Source: Chrysochromulina parva
Lineage: Eukaryota > Haptophyta > Prymnesiales > Chrysochromulinaceae
Length of the DNA: 35,038 nt
NCBI GenBank assembly: GCA_002887195.1
Contig: PJAB01000194.1
Span: forward strand, 1 to 35,038
Reading direction: 5' to 3'
A program made the translations under genes and the position numbers. Positions within the stretch are counted from its first letter, which is position 1. Every line of letters starts with the position of its first letter. The notes under the pieces are model-generated. The model ran no database searches. It was not told the origin of the DNA and was given only the letters and a program-made list of their open reading frames with translations. Shown here piece by piece: positions 7,436 through 19,300 of the stretch.

Positions 7436-8650
7436 ATGCTTCTCGCGCTGTCCGCAATCTGCGGCGTCGAGCTCGCCTCGCCTCTACTCGTGACCACCCA
7501 CGCAAACAGCGTGCTCGAGCTGCGCCTCAACCGGCCGTCTAAACTCAATTCGCTCACCGGCGAGCTCGTCGATCTCCTGGCGGAGCAAGTCGCGCGCGCC
7601 GCTGCGGACGATGGCATCTCCGCGGTGCTGCTCAGCGCGGAGGGCAAGGCATTCTGCGCCGGAGGCGACATCAAGGCGGCGGCAGCACTGCCAGTGCCCG
7701 AGCGCTGCGACTTCCTACGACGCGAATACTCGCTCATGCTTGCACTTCATCAGCTGCAGCGCACAAAGCCAGTGCTCGCCCTGGCCAACGGCTACGTTTT
7801 CGGCGCCGGCGGTGGGCTGTTCATGGCCGCTGGCACGCGCATCTGCAGCAGCGCCGCGAGCTTCAGCATGCCTGAGTGCGTCTTAGGCATCGTGCCCGAC
7901 TGTGGCGCCACCGACTTCCTCACAGCACTCCCAGGCAGCCTCGGCCGCTGGGCGGCGTTCACTGGCGCACGGTTCGATGCGTCCTTGATGGCGTCGACTG
8001 GACTGGCGACGCACTCGATCCACGAGGCGGCCGGCGAGGACATTGACAGTTTGCGCGAGCGGCTGATCAGCTGTGACGGCGATGCGGATGCCCTCTATGA
8101 GGCCCTCGGTCAGGCCTGCTGCCCGACCAGAGGCACTGCCACAGCTCCGGGGCTGGCGGCTCTGGAGGGGACGACTGCACGCGTCTTCGGGCGTGGCCCG
8201 CCCAGCGGCGGCGGCGGCGGTGGCGGCGATGCGACCGCGCTCAAGCTCAATCAGATCTCCCTTGAGCTCGAGCAGCTTGACGCTAAGCTCGCCGCAGAGC
8301 CGGAGGCGGCAACGTCGTGGGCGCCGGCGGCGCGCGCCCAGCTCGCACGCGCAAGCCCAGCGGCCCTGCTGGTCACCCACGCCGCCTCGCATGCGCTCAC
8401 CACGGCGCGTGATTCCGCAGCCGACCCGTTCCTTCGGCGTGCGCATGCACTCGGGATTGAGCTCACGGCCAACCAGGCGCTGGGCAGCTTGTGGGGAGGC
8501 TTTGAAGAGGGCGTTGCATGCGCCGTCGGCGTGAAGAGGGGCGAAGCGCCCCGCTGGCGGCACGGGAGCGTCGCCGAGGCGGCGGCAGATCCCGAGGTGC
8601 GAGAGATCCTCGATCGTGTAGGGCGTGCGCTACCGTTGCGATTGGAGTGA
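7436..8650 (+). CDS. HIBCH: 3-hydroxyisobutyryl-CoA hydrolase (enoyl-CoA hydratase/isomerase superfamily)
   Basis: 404 residues from the ATG at 7436. The start MLLALSAICGVELASP is hydrophobic and may be a targeting presequence. The crotonase fold is clear: LRLNRPSKLNSL, CAGGDIKAA (oxyanion hole), and NGYVFGAGGGLFMAAGTRI. The hydrolase signature FSMPECVLGIVPDCGATDFL follows, with the Glu and Asp that distinguish HIBCH-type enzymes from hydratases (PET.IG..PDVG in well-known members). The C-terminal part has GFEEGVACAVGVKRGEAPRW, also typical. Known role of the family: hydrolysis of 3-hydroxyisobutyryl-CoA in mitochondrial valine breakdown. A poly-Gly run (bases about 8205-8227) is a lineage insertion. 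Only 137 bp separate its stop from the next start. Mitochondrial location is inferred, not shown. Confidence 0.88.
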   Translation: MLLALSAICGVELASPLLVTTHANSVLELRLNRPSKLNSLTGELVDLLAEQVARAAADDGISAVLLSAEGKAFCAGGDIKAAAALPVPERCDFLRREYSLMLALHQLQRTKPVLALANGYVFGAGGGLFMAAGTRICSSAASFSMPECVLGIVPDCGATDFLTALPGSLGRWAAFTGARFDASLMASTGLATHSIHEAAGEDIDSLRERLISCDGDADALYEALGQACCPTRGTATAPGLAALEGTTARVFGRGPPSGGGGGGGDATALKLNQISLELEQLDAKLAAEPEAATSWAPAARAQLARASPAALLVTHAASHALTTARDSAADPFLRRAHALGIELTANQALGSLWGGFEEGVACAVGVKRGEAPRWRHGSVAEAAADPEVREILDRVGRALPLRLE

Positions 8651-8787
8651 ATTATTCATGTGTGTGCTTTGTCACGGCGGGACGGAGCAATTTTGTTGCG
8701 TATCGGGCTTCAAAAAGCAAGCTCTTTGGCTGTGGCGACCCCCGTTTGCAAAAAGCAAGCGAATCCCAGTCACTGCAAGAGCCCATC

Positions 8788-11376
<2,589 letters not shown>

Positions 11377-11559
11377 GGAGCGACGCTGATCCCTGTTTTC
11401 GTGTGTAGGTGGTGAGCGTCTCCTGCGACACAAGGGGCAGCAGGAGTTAGCTATATTCTGATTTAGCTCACGACGGCGCGGTCCTCTAAAACTTCGGCAC
11501 AGTTCACAGTCGGTCGCGCGCTCTGTGCTCATCGATCGACCGTACATAAGCGCGGCAAG

Positions 11560-12459
11560 ATGTTGATGCGCTGTTTGATATTCGTCGCATGCAGCGTCGT
11601 GGCGCTGGCTACGCCCGTCTCTAGCCGACGTGCGGTGCTCTACGGCGGCACCTCGCTCGCTGCGGTGCTACGCTTCAGCGAACCTTCAGTCGCCGCCGAT
11701 TTGTTCGGCGAGCTCCGTTCGCGTCTGGACGCTCCGCTCGTCAAGCAGTCGAGCATCGCACCGATGGCGGGGAAGGAGCCGCGCTTGCCTTCTTGGCTCG
11801 CTGGTCGGTGGCAAGCCGAGCAGACGCTGCAGCGCTACAGCACGCCGCTGGGCGTGCAGTACATCGGCGCGGCAGGCCGTCCCCTTGCCGAAGCCGAAGC
11901 TTCCGCAGCGCAGACCCGCGCACAAATTGATAAGCCCGTGGCGCTCGAGCTGCGCTGGGCCGTGGCGCCCGATGGCGGTGCGATCGAGGACAGGGCCTTC
12001 AACGCCCGCAGCCGCCTTGATGCTTTTGCTGGACGCCAAGTCGTGCGGAGCTCAACGACGTGTGCCGAGGCCGGCGTGGACGCGCCTGGGATCGCATGCA
12101 CATTTGTGGACTTCAACGGGCCCATCGTGCAGAAGCAGTTTGTCAATTCGGTCAAGGTGGCTCTCGCCGCACCGCCGCAAGCCGAGGGTGCGTTCATCTC
12201 CTCTGATATCATGAGAACCATCCTCGCGCGTCGAAAGGTCGCCGGCGACACGCGCGACTTCCCGCCGCTCACCGTCGACTCGGAGGTGCTCTTGAGCCTT
12301 GCGCCCACCGGCCGCAACAACGCAGTCGGTCGTGTGCGCCTCGTCGAGTTCCTCAACCCACAGGCGCCGCTGTATTTTGCGGCGGGCGGCAGCTCGGTCT
12401 CGATCAGCGACTACTCCCTCACGCTCACGCGTGTGTCCGACGGTTGGGCGACAGGGTGA
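11560..12459 (+). CDS. DUF6816-like thylakoid lumen protein
   Basis: 299 residues. The N-terminus is bipartite. MLMRCLIFVACSVVALATP is a signal peptide, as expected for a plastid bounded by ER-derived membranes. Next come SSRRAVLYGGTSLAAVLRF and a VAA/DLF cleavage-like site, which together resemble a twin-arginine thylakoid signal. The mature part has LPSWLAGRWQAEQTLQRYSTPLG, VALELRW, and a VDSEVLLSLAP...VRLVEFLN beta-rich region. This matches my memory of the DUF6816 family of plant and cyanobacterial thylakoid proteins, whose function is unknown. Single exon. The spacer 11377-11559 holds an AT-richer stretch (TATATTCTGATTTAG at about 11449) that may belong to its promoter. Confidence 0.7.
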   Translation: MLMRCLIFVACSVVALATPVSSRRAVLYGGTSLAAVLRFSEPSVAADLFGELRSRLDAPLVKQSSIAPMAGKEPRLPSWLAGRWQAEQTLQRYSTPLGVQYIGAAGRPLAEAEASAAQTRAQIDKPVALELRWAVAPDGGAIEDRAFNARSRLDAFAGRQVVRSSTTCAEAGVDAPGIACTFVDFNGPIVQKQFVNSVKVALAAPPQAEGAFISSDIMRTILARRKVAGDTRDFPPLTVDSEVLLSLAPTGRNNAVGRVRLVEFLNPQAPLYFAAGGSSVSISDYSLTLTRVSDGWATG

Positions 12460-12589
12460 GCGGGCGAGGTATTTTCTGTGATTTCTTCATGTTTCTTCAG
12501 TTTATTCAACAAAAGCGTCGTTCTGGGCGGAATTCCGCGGCGTCCTCATGTGGTGACCCTCCCACGATTTTGTAAACTCAAGATCCACC

Positions 12590-15383
12590 ATGACGAGCTG
12601 CATGATGCGAATCGCGACTGCGCGCGGCGTGCGGCCAGTGCTGGCGTCAGACTCGACCATGGCCTCTACGACGGAGCTGATTTTCCGCACCTCGGGCTCG
12701 CAACTTGACGCTTGCAGCCGCTCCACCATCAACTTGCTGCGCCGGGAGACTGCGGGAGTTGCAGATCTGACTGTGCTCACAGATCTGAGCCTGTGGGCGC
12801 CCGAGGCTCCCGCGGCCTCAGTGCGAGCTTTTGCCGATGCGCACGAGACCTCGCTAGCCGCACAGCTTCCGGGTGTCTCGGTTATGGCCTACACAGTGCT
12901 CGATGTGCTGGAGACGTGGCCCGCCGTGAGGCCGTGGCCGATTCCAGGAGACCGCGCCTTTCACGCCACGAGCAAGTATCCGGCGAGCACTGTCGAGTGG
13001 CTGAGATACGTTCACCGCGGACTCAAGACGCAAGGCAACCTCACCCGGAATGGCCCCGTGCCCGATGGCGCCGTACCGGAACCAGTCTCCAATCTCCTCT
13101 CATACTTTACCCACGAGCCGTCGCTTTGCCTATGGCTGCGCCGACGGCGGGCAAACGTGCGCGTCGCATCTAGGGGCGCGAGTGTGTCGCACTTGCCCCA
13201 GTTCGTCTGGGTAGTTGAGGCGGACGCGCCCTTTCTTGGCAGTCTCCGCGAGCCGCTTGTGCACTACTCGACCTCCGCGGCCGATTACATCGGCGTCCTG
13301 ATGCCCCACCGCGAGATCGCGTCGGCTCCGGAGCTCTTCAGCAACGACGCCTTCCGCCGTGCCTTCCCCGGCTCGCCCACGCATAAGTGGGAGCACGTCG
13401 AGCGTTTCTCAGCACAGCTGCTCAGCCAGATCGACGGGCTACTCGGCGACGGCATTGCCGCCTTCGGCGAGATCTTCGCGGGCACCGTGTGCAACCAGAC
13501 GGCCTCGTGCACCTGTGCCGACCTACGCGATGCCGGGTATGTGCAGCGCCAGGGCCTGCTCCATGCCTGGTCAAAGCCGGTGAGTCGGCGCGACCTTCGG
13601 CGCCTCTTTAGCAGCGCCAACAAGGCTGTCAACCTGAACGACACGCGCGGGCGCGGTGTCAACAGATGGATCCACGCCGTCCATGGATCGTGTGACGTGC
13701 TCGCGACGGTCCTCTGTGGCGCGCGTGAGAACGCCGGACGCAACTGCACGCTTGGAGCGTCGAGCGGGCCCGATCTGTGGCTTGACGAAATGCAACGAAT
13801 GGCTCCGCATGGAGTCGCGGAGGCTCGCATTGACGAAATGCAACGAATAGCTCCGCATGGAGTCGCGGAGTCTCGCATTGACGAAATGCAACGAATAGCT
13901 CCGCATGGAGTCGCGGAGTCTCGCATTGACGAAATGCAACGAATAGCTCCGCATGGAGTCGCGGAGGCTCGCATTGACGAAATGCAACGAATAGCTCCGC
14001 ATGGAGTCGCGGAGTCTCGCAGCGTAGCCGCTACGACGCTGGCAGGGGCCGCGACGACGACGTCGCTGCGACCGGCCGCGACCAAGCCAGAGCACGATTC
14101 CTGCGGCCATGGCGCGCGCCCGCGCGTCTTCGCGTACCCAGCCCCGCTGCCGCCCTACACACGTGTTCTCGAGTGGCGTACGGGCTTCGTGCACAAACTC
14201 TTTCGACGCAGCCCGTACTACACGACCAACGGCGACTGTGCGGACCTGTACTTCATCCCCAATATGGATGTGCCAGGCACGGCCTACCGGCGCAGCACGG
14301 CTAGCGTCGTGGCGATGTTTGAACATGTGGGGCGTACGTGGGCGTCGTGGAATCGCACGGGCGGCGGGGCGCGGCATTTCGTCTATTCGCCGTGCGACCA
14401 TGGGCCGCGCGACTGCATGTTCAACGGCCACCTGTACGCAGGGCGTGACGTCCGTGGTGGCTTTGTCGTGCCGGCTGCGATTGCTCACAAGGATGCGAAC
14501 CGTACGATTGGATACATCATGCTCAGTGGCGCGCGATTCCATTCACACTTCCAGAGCGGTCGCGACATCCGCCTGCCCACTCCCGAGGGGCACACGTGTG
14601 GGCCTTTTTCGGCATGCCGCAATCGGTGCGCGAGAACCGCACCGCAGCGACCTTGCTGCTTCGGCAGCTCTCGCCATGGACGACGACGCGCTCAGCTGTG
14701 GAGCGCGAGGGCATGCTCAACGCTTTCCGGCCCACACGCGTCTTCTTCGGCGGGCGCCAAGGTGGAGGTGGGCGCGCCGAGCTCTTCCACTCGCACTGAT
14801 GACCTCGGATGACCTCGGATGACCTCGGATGACCTCGGATCGCCCTTGATTGTGTCCCTCATCAGGTGGGCGTGCCGTGCTCTTCAGCTCGCATGCGGGG
14901 CGCGCCGGCTTTGTGCTGCACGACTCCTCTGGCAAGTTCGGGCGCCACCCGCACGCCGCCGAGCCCAACTGGATGCCACAGCAGATGGCGACGTCCGACT
15001 TTTGCTTCAGCCCCAACGGTGCCAATGAGGGCGATTCGGATAGGTACTTGCCCGCGATGCTCTACGGATGCATTCCTGTCTTTGTCACTGGCGACGTGCC
15101 GCCGTTTGCGGACGTGGTGAGCTGGGAGCACGTCGCGCTGAGCGTGGAGCTGCGGCACGTGCCGCGGCTGCACGAGCTTATTGGGAACCTGAGCCACGCG
15201 CAGGTGGTGAGTATGCGCCGTGCGATGGCGTCCGTCTGGCCGCGAATGCTCTGGACCAGTGCGCTCCAGCACGGACTGTTTGGGCGACCTCGACAGTTAC
15301 GGAGCTACTTGGGCGAGACGGGTGCGGACGACGCCTTCGCCACACTTGTCCAGCTGCTGGCCAAGCGGACTGGACACCTGTGA
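12590..15383 (+). CDS. Exostosin (GT47)-like glycosyltransferase with N-terminal glycosyltransferase-like part; one intron, one apparent frame break
   Basis: Starts at ATG 12590 in a good context (ATCCACCATGA). The N-terminal half contains FVWVVEADAPFLG and AADYIGVLMPH, resembling nucleotide-sugar transferase-like domains; this part is tentative. Five 16-residue repeats (DEMQRIAPHGVAESRI) follow, from residue 399. The exostosin domain starts near residue 510: RVFAYPAPLPPY, CADLYFIPNMDVPG, and GRDIRLPTPEGHT. After 14611 the sense frame shifts by one base (FFGMPQSVRENR, then FRPTRVFFGG). The intron 14768-14865 follows, then FCFSPNGANEGDSDR and AMLYGCIPVFVTGD, the C-terminal donor-binding signature of GT47. 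These are Golgi-type polysaccharide enzymes by family; no signal anchor is obvious at this start. Either a 1-nt sequence error in the T5 run or a real lesion explains the break. Confidence 0.75.
13784..14020 (+). repeat. 48-bp tandem repeat, five copies, in the glycosyltransferase gene
   Basis: Units begin at 13784, 13832, 13880, 13928 and 13976, each starting GACGAAATGCAACGAAT and differing at one or two bases. Each encodes DEMQRIAPHGVAESRI or a close variant. The near identity points to recent amplification of a linker between the two enzyme parts. It is coding and in frame, so not a CRISPR array. Confidence 0.95.
14603..14611 (+). other. Single-base reading-frame break in the exostosin domain
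   Basis: The domain is read in one frame up to HTCGPF and in the minus-one frame from FFGMPQS on. The switch falls in CCTTTTTCGG, and one additional T there would make the frame continuous. Both sides align with what a GT47 domain should show. The cause could be a homopolymer error, a pseudogenising deletion or minus-one slippage. Confidence 0.6.
14768..14865 (+). other. Intron of the glycosyltransferase gene (98 nt), introner-like
   Basis: Starts GTGGGCGCGCCGAG, contains four GATGACCTCG words, and ends TTGATTGTGTCCCTCATCAG. The join gives GGGGRAVLFSSHAG in frame. The first 28 nt of the intron match the first 28 nt of the next exon (14866-14893) at 24 positions. Confidence 0.85.
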
Positions 15384-16314
15384 AAATAGGGATTCTACTG
15401 GTTATGAAAATAGGGATTCAACTGCGTTATGAAATAGGGATTCAAGCCAAATGACAATTGACAGCCACGGTGGAGTGGACACCCCGGGGGTGCGCCGGTG
15501 CGGCGCACTTTTTTGATGTTTTTTGACCTAACGTAAGGGGACCTTCCCACTACTCAGGTATAATTACCTCATAGGCTTTGAACACTGTGGGGCGCACTTT
15601 TTTGACCTAAGGGGACCTTCCCGCTACTCAGGTGATTACCTCATAGGCATTCGGAACACTGTGGGGCGCACTTTTTTGACCTAAGCGCTAAGGGGACCTT
15701 CCCACTACTCAGGAAATTACCTCATAGGCTTTGAACACTGTGAAAGGTGAACCTTGACATAAAGTTCAAAACGGCCGTGTCCGGTCAGCTGGGCAGCCAG
15801 CACAGATCAAGCGAGATGACGTTCAGATAGACGGGAAGGCGGCCCCTGCCAGACGTCTGATGGGCGGGGGGAGCACTCACGCACGATTCACACACAGCAG
15901 GTTCCAAGTTTTGTAGTTTTGACCGCTCACGGCTGTGGCGCTGCCACATCCACATGTTGTGGGACGGTCTTTGAAGAAAAGGGTGATATCCGATAGAGCG
16001 ATAGAGAGCAATCAGCCCCCAACCCCTCCTTTCTCATTGAAAATTGGAATGCCCGCGGCCGTTTTTCAGTGATGAGTAGGAATTATTTCTTAATGATGAA
16101 GGCCGAAACGGCGTTCGGTCAGTTCGGTCGCGTTCGGTCAGCTTCGGTCAGTCCCTTCGCGCGCATGCGCGCGAAAGCGTCGTGTCGAGGCACGTTTGAC
16201 AACGTTCGAGGAATTTGTTGGAATCCTTCGACAAAAAAGGCCGGAAAGCACGATTGCGGTCGGTACGTTCACGCGGAAGCACGATCTCTCCCTCTTCTTC
16301 CCGCTCGGCCGTCC
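15384..16314 (+). repeat. Gene-free spacer with two repeat sets
   Basis: No credible gene was seen. Three copies of an A-rich word (TGAAAATAGGGATTC and variants) lie at 15381-15445, the first overlapping the glycosyltransferase stop. Three imperfect tandem copies of a 74-89 bp unit start at 15502, 15591 and 15665 and end near 15743. Each unit runs from GGCGCACTTTTTTGA through GGGGACCTTCCC and ACTACTCAGG to GAACACTGTG. Further on are short TTCGGTCAG repeats (about 16113-16160) before the SNF2 gene, whose promoter and leader must lie here. Confidence 0.8.
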
Positions 16315-19300
16315 ATGAGGAAGCGTCCCAAGGGCATCGAGCCGGGCTCGGTGGGCTCGGCCGCAGCCTGCGCCATCAGCCTAGATAGTGACGACGATCC
16401 TGATTCACCGCCCCCCAAGGCTGCAAAGCAGCAGCAGGAGCCCGAGGACGGCAACGACGAAGAGGTCGTCGCAATGAAGGAGGCGCCGCCGCCCGCGAAG
16501 AAGAACGCACCCGCCGCGTCCTCTTCGGCAATCGACGACGATGAAGACGACGTCGCTTTCCTGCACCGCTCTGGGGACCTCGCGCTGCTCGACTATCCGC
16601 ATGCGCGAGAGAACTGTATGCAATGCCCCTTCGTCACCGGCAAATACCGTCAGCACTGCCCGAACTGCTACTGCTACGTGTGCGACGCCCCCGCCTCGGG
16701 CTGCCCCAAGTGGACCTCCCACGCGCCGGCGACGCACACGAGTGATGCGTGGAAGCAACAGCGCGAGGAGTGGCGGCGCAACGGCGGCGGCGGTGGCGGC
16801 GGCGGTGGCGGCGGCGCCAGCGCGCCGAACGGCTCGTCCAAGGTCGCGGGCAAGCAGCCATTCGGCACAGGCCCCGCGGCTTCGGTGGCACCCGCGCGAC
16901 CGGTCTGGAACCGTGAGCGTTGGTCCTGCGATGAGCTGCTCAAGGCGACGGAGATGGTTTACCCCATCGAGGAGCCCGAGCCCGTTGGCCTTGTGGCGGG
17001 CACGCGGCTGCGACCGTACCAGAAGCAATCGCTCGCATTCATGAAGCAGGTCGAGCGTGCCACCGAGCATGCGACCGAAGGCCGCTCGACTATCTACCCG
17101 GGCGTTGTCATTCGTGGCGGTTGGCTCGCTGACGAGGTGATGCCCTAGCCCTCTGTGTGGCCTCGACGTGACAAAGTGGCCCTAGCCCTCTGTGTGAGTG
17201 CCTGTGAGTGCCTGTGAGTGCCGCAGGTGGGCATGGGCAAGACCCTTGTCATCACGTCGCTCATCCTCGCCGAGCCCGCCAACCTCAAGCCCATCCATGA
17301 CGAAACCTTCCAACGGCTGTACGAGGATCGGGACGATCTCGGGACGATCTCGGGACGATCTCGGGACGATCTCTACGGCGCCCAAGCCGATGACGACGTT
17401 GATGTGAAGGACCCCAAGTTGGGCAAGGCACGCGCCGCCGCCGCCGCCGCTGCTGCCGCCGCTCCCGCCGCCAGCGGCAGCAGCGGTAACCTCAAGGCAG
17501 ACGAGCCTCTGCTTCGTGTCAAGGCGACCCTGGTTGTGGTCAACAACACTCTTGTGCAGCAGTGGGTCGACGAGATCGCCAAGTTCGCGCCTGGCCTTGA
17601 GGTGCGACCGGCGCGGAGGGCCCACGGATGGCCACGGATGGCCACGGATGGCCACTGATGGCCACGGATGGCCACGGATGGCCACTGATGGCCACTGATG
17701 GCCACTGATGGCCACTGATGGCCACTGATGGCCACTGATGGCCACTGATGGCCTCCCTCCTCAGGCGCACACGTCGCCCTACGCGAGCACGCAGAACACT
17801 CTGATGACCTCTGAGTGCCCTTGATTGTACCCCTCACCAGGTGCACACGTACTACGCGAGCAAGCAGAACAAGGAGCGCGCGCTCTCGCGGCTACGCGAG
17901 GCGGATGTGCTCATCACAACGCCCCACATGGTTGGGCCCAGTCACCTGCCACGCGCATTCTTGAAGAACGTGGCCTTCCACCGGCTGGTGAGTGCCACTG
18001 ATGACCACTGATGACCTCTGATGGCCAATGAGTGCCACTGATAGCCACTGATAGCCACTGATGGCCTCTGATGACTACTGATGGCCATGGGGTGCTTGTG
18101 AGTGTGCCCGTGAGAGTGCCTGCGAGTGTGTCTCCGATGGTTACAGTTTACATATGAGGGTGCGCCGAAATTCGCGCCCGAGTGCGCGCGTGCTTGCGCC
18201 TGAGTGCGCACGTGCTGCGCGGGAGCGCGCAGGTGGTGGACGAATCTCATCTGCTTGCAGCTGATTGCGAGTGATCGCGCTTGATTGCCCCCTTCATCAG
18301 GTGGTGGACGAGTCTCATCTGCTTGCGGCGGGATCGACGGCCTCGTGTCTGGGCTCGCTGATGCACGTGCGCGCCCCTCGCATCTGGCTGGTGAGTGGCA
18401 CGCCCTTCTCGACCACACTGTCCCAATTAGGCAACCAGGCGGACCTGTTAGGCATGGGGCCCTCGCTGCATGCAATCAGCCGCTCGTGGATCACGAATGA
18501 AGCCCTCGTTGATTGGCTTCGTCAGCGCATGATCCGGCATACGAAGAACATGCGCATCGGGGGTGAGGTGGCGCTCGCACTACCGGACGCAGACTGCCGT
18601 ACACGCTGGCTCGTCATGTCGGAGGATGAGCGTCTGCTGTACGGCGTCCACGAGTGCACCGCTGGCCATGGCCTCAGCATGCAAGACCACAGCCGCTTTC
18701 GAGCGGCGAGCCACCTGTATGATCCACTCGTCGTGTGCGGCGAGGCGCACGATATGAAGCATGGCGAGGGGCGCACTCAGGGTGGGAGTAGAGAGAAGTA
18801 CACTCTGCATCGGCCCGCAACGACGGGATCATTCGCCGCCGCCGCTGCCGCCTTCTTGCGCACGCACGAGGCCGTCCGAGTGAATGCCAAGACAGGCAAG
18901 CGAGTCGTGAGCGTTGCACAGGCGGCGGCCGCGCAGGCACAGGCACACGCGCTGGCGCAGCTGGCGCAGGCGCAAGCACAGGCGCAGGCGCCGGCGGCGC
19001 AGCCAGCGACAGCGAGCACTGATGTGCTCGGCGGCGGCGGCGGCCAAGCAAGTGGCAAGCGCCCTGCTGCGCCCATCGCGCCTGTGAAGAGCGCGGCGAC
19101 CGAACGCCCTCGTCGCCAGCGGTCAGAGCCCAATGAAGTTGGGATGCCTGACCTTCCCAACAAAAAGGCAGCCAAGCAGGAAGGCCACGAAGAGGGGGAG
19201 CAGAACGATGGAGGGCGTGGCGGCGGCGGAGGCAGCGGAGGCGGCGGCGGTGGAGGCGGCGGAGGCGGCGGCGGAGGCGGCGCCAAAGAGGGCGAGGGCG

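Noticed and set aside
13784..14020. Regular 48-bp repeat considered as a CRISPR array
   Set aside because: There are no unique spacers. The units are contiguous, in frame and coding.
18265..18300. Exon 4 of the SNF2 gene extended upstream to 18265
   Set aside because: That stretch is the family intron tail and ends in CATCAG. The same tail at 20098-20133 and the conserved VVDESH start place the acceptor at 18300.
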